From Polyodon spathula (taxonomy: Eukaryota; Chordata; Actinopteri; Acipenseriformes; Polyodontidae), in contig NC_054538.1 of the NCBI RefSeq assembly GCF_017654505.1, positions 19,167,912 through 19,231,911 on the forward strand: DNA of 64,000 bases, written 5' to 3'. Each line of letters starts with the position of its first letter. Within the stretch, counting starts at the first letter, position 1. A program made the position numbers and the translations under genes. Below, piece by piece: positions 41,101 to 47,100 of the stretch. Below the pieces are notes generated by a model. It did no database searches. It saw nothing but the letters and a program-made list of their open reading frames with translations, and was not told the DNA's origin.

Positions 41101-44100
41101 TAGAACAGTGCCTTGAGAGCCAAAGACAACAGGAAAATTTAAATTGTGTTTCATGTTAGCATTCTAATAAAATATGAAAATATTAGCGTGATTGGCAGAT
41201 CATTTATTTCCTAAACAAATTAAGTGATTTTATGCCAGCCATATATTATAGGGGGTCAATTTTTTGACCTAGAACATTTTCAAGATAAATCTGAAATGAA
41301 ACAGCATTAGTTCCCATTATGTGTTATACTGCTTTACTTAATGCATGCGTTCATTTGTAAAATCTAGGTGAGTGCTCCAGTGGTAGGCTCCACCACCCAA
41401 GAGAAGCCAAAGGACAGTGACCAGTTTGAGTGGGTCACCATTGAGCAGTCTGGAGAGCTAGTCTATGAGGCCCCGGAAACAATAGCTGCTGAACCCCCGC
41501 CCATCAAGTCTCCTGTGCAGACCATGTCTCCCATTCCCGCCCACTCGCTTGCGGCCTTTGGACTCTTCCTCCGCTTGCCCGGCTACGCAGAAGTGTTGCT
41601 TAAAGAGAGAAAACACGCTCAGTGTCTCCTGCGATTGGTACTGGGAGTGACTGACGATGGAGAAGGCAGTAAGTGATCTTCATGAAATTCTGCTTTAAAA
41701 CTTTTTCATACAAATGTCTTGCATGCAAAAAAAGCTGACAAAACTACAATAATTTTTTAATGAAGATTGCTATGTGAATGCAGTATTCCAATTATTGCGA
41801 AGTAAGAGATGTTTGTAAAGGCTTGGAATGTGAATCATGTAATGTGGGAATATTTACAACTGTCTAACTATCCTTTGATACTCATACTTTTTCATATTTA
41901 TTTTATGTGGTAACATTTTATGAATGTACTGTAAGTACCCTGCAGCAGTTCATTCTGAGAGTTGTCTCATTGGGGTAGGGATGCAGTGTGGTAGCTTGTA
42001 CTTGATTTGTTTTCTGTCATGTTCTTTTACCACCCAGGTCACATTCTGCAGTCCCCATCAGCGAATGTTCTCCCCACTCTCCCATTCCACGTCCTGCGCA
42101 CTTTATTCAGCACCACACCATTGACTACAGATGATGGAGTTCTCCTAAGGCGCATGGCTTTGGAGATTGGTGCAATCCATCTCATCCTGGCCTGTCTGTC
42201 TGCACTAAGCCACCATGCCCCCAGAGTGCCTAATGCGGGTCCCAACCATGCGGAGGTGAGTTCAGCCCGAGGTTAACAATCTACTCTCAGATTATCATAG
42301 GACTTTAATTACTGCAGGTAGCCATTCAAGCCATTGTGACATTGCAAATTATTCAAGACCACTGTTACAATTCAAGCAAGTGCTTGTGAAGTTATTTCTA
42401 ATATGACAAATGAATTCCCTCTCTTCTAGTCATCTGGTTCCCTTTCAAGGTCGAAATGTAACCATTACCATATGGGTATTTACTAAGGCTGTAAGATTTT
42501 AAATGGTAAACGTGGATAAAAAATATTTTAGTTTAAAAAAAATTAGTATCAGTTTAACACTAGAACTGCCAGATTTTCGAACTACCTAGAACCGCAACCT
42601 GGATCACTTTGATCTTTTTTTAAACTGCTTTGTTAAGAAAATGAAAGACATACTATTGGATACAACTGAAAAGTTATATTCATGAACATCACATCTAACA
42701 TTTGCATCGCAGAAACACCTCATTTAAATGGAAAGTTAAACATAAAATGCTTTATTTTTATAATGAGTGCATATACAGCACGACTACAAAGTCAAATATA
42801 ATAAAATACGCATTTCAAAAGAAACGGGTATGTACATATTCCTGTGTACAGATATAAATCCGTATATGTACACACAAAACTGTAAAACCGAAATCATTGT
42901 TTCTAATACTACGTAAAAGTAAAATATAACACTACTTCCGGTATGAGAGCTACATTGTACTCTATGGAGGAGCGTACGCGTCTGCCAGCGGACTGTGCCT
43001 GCATCCAGGAGCTGTGTTGTAACTATTGTGTAAACACGTGTAAACTGGTACATAAAAACATGTAAAACCTTAGTTTTTTTTTTTTTCTAAAAGTAATATA
43101 AAAAATATATAAAATACGTTTCATATTAGGCACATAAGTTGTTATCCTACCTGTCATTTCAGTTTGCTGTAAGCATCTGAGTGCATCTTGCCGTATTCCA
43201 ATCAAAATGACTACTTTCAAGATTAAATGATTCCTTCTGATATTTTCCCAGTTGCATTTGTAGAAGAAAACAAAGGATTGTTGTCCCAGGTTCATTGAAA
43301 AGTAAGCAACTAGGCTTTCATTGAGTTGGCATCTTGACAAATCCACTATCATACCAATCTCTGTCTCGTAGTCAGTCTACAAACAAAGGCTTAGAAAAAA
43401 AAAGTGTGCTAGGAGGAGGGGGCGTGTCTTGTTTGTTGCATTTACAAAAATAATAAATATTTTGGGTTATATTAAAATAAAGACATGTATTGTGGCGTTG
43501 CGGTTCTAGGTAGAACAAATCTTTGCAGTTCTGGCTGTCAAACGCCGTCAGGATAATTAATTGATATATTTAGGAAAAGTAAAAAACGGATATACACATA
43601 CGACTTACAACAGAAGAATAATTCACATTTTAAATGCAAAATGGGTCACAATGACCCGCATGGCGGTTCTATTGTTAAACCCCACTTGACAAAAAAAAAG
43701 AATGTTTCCTTATATTACATCTTTATTCTACATCTGTAACTTACAGTAGTTTTGCCTTTTTACATTTGCATCAACCCACAATCCCCCTCCTCCCCTATCC
43801 TGTTGTGTTCTCTCATGTGATCGGTCCTAAACCAATCAAAGTGATGTGCATTAATCAACTATTTCCTCTGATGCGGTAGTAAAGATTGTAAAAACACGTG
43901 TATGAACGACATGTCTAAATCTAAAAAGAAAAGTCCCGTTTGGGATTTTTTTTTTTTAAATTGATGAAAGTACTGTCAGGTGTACAGTTTGTTCATGCAG
44001 TTTAGTTTATCGGGAAGGCTCCACTGGTAGAATGCTGAACCACCTTCGACTGAGGCATCCACAGAGCATCAATGAAGGATCAGTCACTGCAAGCCAGGCA

Positions 44101-47100
44101 CGGATTACACAGTTTACGTGCTCGCGGACTTGTGACCCGGGAAAAGCTGAAAGGATATCAGAACTAATTGCAGAAATGATTGCATGAGATTGCTTACCCA
44201 TTTGCACAGTGGAAGGTGATGGATTTAGTCAGTTGCTGTCTTTCATTGAGCCCGATTACAAGGTACCATCACAGCCATCCATACTAAATTGAATACACAA
44301 TCTGTATGACACTATGAAAACTAACTTGCAAGAAACCCTAGATAAAGCTACACACGTAAGCTTGGCGACAGACCGTTGGACATCAAGAGCACAAGATTAT
44401 TAGGTTTTGTTTCTCGCGCACTACATCACTGATGCATGGGAGTTTAAAACTGCAGTCTTAAAGGTGTGCTGTTTGTGCTGTCTTAAGTGATAGGAGAATC
44501 ACTAAACTTGCAGTTGCCCACACACTTGAAATGAAAGACGAGAGCTGGCAAATTGCTGAATCTCTAGCAAGTACATTAAAACCGCTGTACTGTTCTGTCT
44601 GGCGAGACCACTTCAAACGTGTTTGCATCTTTCATACATCCTCTGATGCATGGGTTAATCAGCAAACATCTCTAGTTTTTAAATGAAGATTTGCCTTCCA
44701 TCAAAATGTTCAAACGGCTTGTGACTGAAGAAATCCGAACAAAGTTTAAGATTACTGATGCACAGTCAGTATCGATGCTTTCGGCTGTACTGGACCCACA
44801 CTACAAATCGCTGGAGTTTACAGATGCTGATTTAAAGGAGCTAGAGTATGGGCCGATAAAGAATGAAATGCACACAGTGATCTTCCCAGCCACTGAAAAC
44901 ACTCTTGCAGCCATCGATAACGAATGACAGCTTTTGCATCACCTTTACAAGGGCTGTTGGTTCATTCTAACAAGCTGGCTTTCCTCAGTCTTGTGCGAGT
45001 ACTGACCTGAGCAGTTTTGCCAGTAGCTTGCACTGGTGGACATCCCTGTACAGTGATACCTGTGGTAACTGCGAACTGGTGGACCTGTACCGTACTGGTA
45101 CCGAGGTCACTGACCCGCTTCGTTCTGGGACCGCAGCAGTGCCGACCCCTTACCTTGCCCGTACAGTACTGGTACTGTACTGACCCAGTGGTAAAATCAT
45201 CTACCAGTACTGAACCGACCTGCTTTCTACCTGGTCATTCACAGCCTACTACCGACAGGAGGCACTGACGAACTGTAGTTTTTATGAGTTTTGTGCATCT
45301 TTCTCCAAATGCACGCCGGAGAAACATTTCTCCAACAGCTGTACAGGGCACTCTGTGTCCCTCACTCCAGCACAGCTCTCTTCCCCATCACCCTCTGGTA
45401 GAGATGTGCCTGTATCCTCACCCCATAGCCAAAGGAGACTGGACAACGCACCTGGGAAAGTAGCCCATGCAGGGAGCCATCTTCAGTCTTCATCTTCCTC
45501 TGCCTCTCCTCCTCCTCCCCCACTGCTCCAAGCAACCGGCTGACTCAGAGCAGATGGAAAAACTCTCGGCAACAGTTTCCCACCAAGGAACGGTGCTCGC
45601 AGAGTTAATACGTGAATGTTCGGCACCACCTGCCCCTCCTGTTCCTCTTGAGCCTCAGAGGCCTATGAGAGCAGATTGGCAAGAGGAGGACCTGCTGTCC
45701 ATTGCCGCCTCTGATGAGGTGGGGCAAACAGGAGCAGGTGTCCCTGTCGCAAGACGTGGAGTCAGACAGCACATCCCCTGTGGTTAAGCTCTCCCAATCG
45801 GCAGAGCTTCTACCACTGATCAAGAGGGCCACTGCAGTTTGGTCTAGGCAAGGTGAGACAAAGCCATCGATCTTTGAACCCTGCCTAGGTGGCTCCTCAG
45901 TCGACTCTTCCAAAAGAGGCATAGAGATGAGTTACTCACTCAATTTTGTAGCCCTAGCTACTTGTTACTGGGGCACAAGGCAGCCTTTCTGCTTAGCATT
46001 GTAGCATCACTGTCATTCTGTAATATTGCCCTCGTCATGGCTTTGGTACTCACACATATGTTAAAGAATTATGTTGAGCGCAGTACGTTTAGGTCCTCGG
46101 GGGCAGGCATCTGATTAACAGTTGACATCATGAAGAGGCTGCAAAATGATCAGTCGATCTTGGGCAGGTGTTGTGACTCTTGGTATCCCAGTTCATGGCC
46201 TGCCATTGACAGTGTATGTCTGGTTATACTGTCACGCCAGGTTTGACAAACGTGTTTCACTCAAGCGTGTCATGGTCAAGGATGAATGATCGAGTGATTA
46301 AAAAGAAACCAAGAACATTTTGTCAAAGTCCATTCATATACCTTATTTTTTTTCGAAAATAAATGTGTTATAATAGTGATAAGTTTCTTTTGATGCTCAG
46401 TATATCTTATTCCATTTTTGGGTCTTTAACAGGTAAAGACCCATATGGTAATGGTTACATTTCTATTTCAGGGAACCAGGGTTATGATGATAATCTAATG
46501 CTTCCATTTAATTATTTTTCATCAGTGCTGTTGTTTGTAGACAGGCAAAATAAATGCTACATTTTGCTTGTAAAGACAACATTTTTTTAGCTGATGAATG
46601 CAGAATAAAACAGTTTTCTTAAACAAACGTGGAGATTTAGATTTGGAGCATATCACTTGCTGCTTGTGTCTATCTAGGCGACCTGCTTTAGTTTGCTACC
46701 TTCTTTCCAAAGTATAATTACTCTTTGGAGAGAAGATAGCCAGGTGTTAAGTTTGGATTAACTGATCCAGGTGCAATTTTTTTAATTTTTTTTTTTTTAT
46801 ACAGTATTCTGTGTTTCATCTTAATTCTTTCAATAATGATCCTCAGGCATGACTGCCTTGTAGTAACACACAATCCTGTTAATGCTAATGTAAACTGCAC
46901 CTGATTTATACCCCTCTCAGGTTATTGGGCTTTGGGACTATAGGACTAGTGGAATATCTCATTTACATAAGAAGCAGAAAGGTTGAGATGTCTTTCTAAG
47001 GTATTAAGGGCCTTGAAATTGAGATGTACTCAACTGAAACTATAATCTCTGCCCCACTTTATAAGGGAAAATGCCAGTGCTTATTAAGAAGGTGTAAGTT

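Larger units (their letters stand above)
42484..45005 (+). mobile_element. hAT transposon with BED zinc finger, decayed, inside DIRS copy 2
   Basis: The relic begins near AAGGCTGTAAGATTTTAAATGG, a hAT-like terminus. After a piggyBac insertion it shows a BED finger ([32 protein letters not shown]; about 43912-44062), then transposase pieces ending in [14 protein letters not shown] (about 44780-44820), the hAT C-terminal signature. Many stops interrupt it. Outer borders are approximate. Confidence 0.65.
42431..46495 (+). mobile_element. DIRS-like element, copy 2, host of nested insertions
   Basis: The left boundary GGTTCCCTTTCAAGG...ATGTAACCATTACCATATGG (42431-42478) and right boundary CCATATGGTAATGGTTACATTTC (46441 onward) are mutually inverted terminal sequences. 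An ORF1/gag-like region (45355-45900) matches copy 1 closely, for example ATCAAGAGGGCCACTGCA in both. The polymerase part is absent. A hAT element interrupts the left side. Confidence 0.65.
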
